Positions 63,066 through 64,000 of a stretch of 64,000 nucleotides of DNA are shown one piece after another. Each line of letters begins with the position of its first letter. Within the stretch, counting starts at the first letter, position 1. The position numbers and the translations under genes are program-made. Below the pieces are notes generated by a model. The model was given only the letters and a program-made list of their open reading frames with translations, was not told the DNA's origin and did no database searches. The stretch is from NCBI RefSeq assembly GCF_947502995.1, contig NZ_CANNBW010000001.1:124001-188000 (forward strand), written 5' to 3'. Source of the DNA: an uncultured Tenacibaculum sp. (lineage in GTDB: Bacteria; Bacteroidota; Bacteroidia; Flavobacteriales; Flavobacteriaceae).

Positions 63066-63866
63066 CTATTTTTGAATTTCGACCGAATGTGGATAAGGTA
63101 TTTCGATCCCCGCCTTATCTAATTCAATCTTTGTATGTTCTATAATGTGAAAATATGCATTCCAATAATCAGAAGATTTAACCCAAGTTCTTGTAATAAA
63201 GTTTACAGAACTATCAGCTAATTCTCCTACTAAAACTACTGGTGCAGGGTCTTTTAATGTAAAAGGAGTGTTTTCAGTCACTGATAAAAGCACTTCTTTC
63301 GTTTGTTTAATATCAGCATCATATGAAACACCAAATGTTAAATCAACACGCCTTTTTTCTTCTGATGAATAATTAATAATATTTCCGTTAGATAAAACTC
63401 CATTAGGAATTATTACTTCTTTATTGTCTACTGTATTTAATTTTGTTGTAAAAATCTGTATGTCTTTTACAACACCTTGTTCTCCTTGAGCTTCGATGTA
63501 ATCACCCACTTTAAATGGCCTAAAAATCATAATAAGAGCGCCACCAGCAAAGTTTGATAGAGAACCTTGTAGTGCCATACCAATTGCTAAACCAGCCGCC
63601 GCAATAATTGCAGCAAAAGAAGTTGTTTCTACTCCAAGTTGACCAGCAACAGTTACTAGTAAAAAGATTTTTAAAGCCCAGTTAACTAAACTTCCTAAAA
63701 AACCACGAAGAGATGTATCTATACCTCTTTTTTCCATCAATTTCTTAACCGTTTTGGTTATAATACCTATAACCCATAATCCAATAATTAATAGCAATAA
63801 AGCTGCTACTACTTTTGGCGCGTATTCGATTAATACATCTTTGAATTTTTCTAAGTTTTTTTCCAT
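63066..63866 (-). CDS. Mechanosensitive channel of the MscS family
   Basis: The 266-residue protein is a small MscS: three N-terminal membrane helices, a pore helix region (ETTSFAAIIAAAGLAIGMALQ, then GSLSNFAGGALIMIFRPF) and the beta domain with FKVGDYIEAQGEQGVVKDI. Such channels open under membrane tension and release solutes on osmotic downshock. The length matches the minimal MscS type. Confidence 0.93.
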   Translation of the reverse strand: MEKNLEKFKDVLIEYAPKVVAALLLLIIGLWVIGIITKTVKKLMEKRGIDTSLRGFLGSLVNWALKIFLLVTVAGQLGVETTSFAAIIAAAGLAIGMALQGSLSNFAGGALIMIFRPFKVGDYIEAQGEQGVVKDIQIFTTKLNTVDNKEVIIPNGVLSNGNIINYSSEEKRRVDLTFGVSYDADIKQTKEVLLSVTENTPFTLKDPAPVVLVGELADSSVNFITRTWVKSSDYWNAYFHIIEHTKIELDKAGIEIPYPHSVEIQK

Positions 63867-64000
63867 GTTTTGATTGATTGTGAAAAGGGTTATTCAATTC
63901 TACAGTCTAGTAATCGACATCAAAATTCAATATACTCACTGAATTTTTTAATCGTGATTACGTAGTATAACAGTTAAAAATAAATAACTCCTACCTGTTT

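Noticed and set aside
63867..64000. The last 134 bases of the window
   Set aside because: I see no coding frame, hairpin or clear promoter there beyond the upstream region of the MscS gene.

Overview
The window is low-GC DNA (about one third GC by eye) from a member of the Bacteroidota, most likely a marine Flavobacteriaceae. The signs are a SprA-type secretin-like giant of the type IX secretion system next to ruvA, paired TonB energy transducers, a TonB-dependent receptor with a carboxypeptidase-like regulatory domain, tandem DUF3857 proteins, a conserved flavobacterial cytochrome-oxidase assembly operon, and promoters of the Bacteroidota type (TTG, 19-20 bases, TAnnTTTG). There is no phage, insertion sequence, CRISPR array or rRNA.

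Layout. 1-7.4 kb: the start of a PAS-domain gene, then a glycerol kinase/glycerol-3-phosphate dehydrogenase fusion, a SLC13-type dicarboxylate transporter and a malic enzyme with a phosphotransacetylase-like tail. 7.4-17.6 kb: ruvA, sprA, gcvH, a VanZ-like protein and two TonB proteins. 17.7-24.8 kb (minus): a tightly packed six-gene operon that couples a FAD oxidoreductase and a membrane iron-sulfur protein to a MORN-like protein and three glycosyltransferases, one resembling cellulose/glucomannan synthases. 24.9-28.9 kb (plus, divergent): an outer-membrane barrel, a GH113-like lipoprotein (a beta-mannanase family), a small lipoprotein and an Omp85-like protein. 29-32.8 kb: two DUF3857 proteins. 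32.8-42.9 kb (minus): a sterol-desaturase-family hydroxylase, a DUF4437 cupin, a nuclease-NTPase fusion resembling defence proteins, a TonB-dependent receptor, a DUF2064 protein and a TlpA-like thioredoxin. 43-48.6 kb (minus): a nearly complete arsenosugar biosynthesis cluster (arsM, DoxX, purine nucleoside phosphorylase, glycosyltransferase, rhodanese, arsS, carboxymuconolactone-decarboxylase-like protein, DUF547). 48.9-54.3 kb: an alpha/beta hydrolase, a stand-alone P-loop ATPase, a Crp/Fnr regulator, a peroxiredoxin-like protein and a secreted DUF6503-like protein. 54.4-55 kb: tRNA-Leu, tRNA-Gly and a second identical tRNA-Leu in a partial tandem duplication. 55.2-60.2 kb: ctaB, two cytochrome oxidase subunit III proteins, subunit IV, a degenerate SCO, a true SCO, DUF420 and a small CxxC membrane protein. 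60.2-63.9 kb: a TolC-family protein, tsaB, an unknown secreted protein and an MscS channel.

Best leads. (1) Two copies of a short, promoter-driven, terminator-ended RNA (17740-17807 plus; 48669-48744 minus) share a near-identical linker but have different, compensating 5' stems, which points to a small non-coding RNA family. (2) The GlpK-GlpD fusion joins two consecutive glycerol-catabolic enzymes by a basic linker. (3) The redox and glycosyltransferase operon faces a GH113/Omp85 operon and may form one envelope-glycan module. (4) Two isolated NTPases look like defence genes; one has its last codons inside a 27-bp perfect inverted repeat. (5) The arsenosugar operon carries a periplasmic rhodanese of unexplained role.
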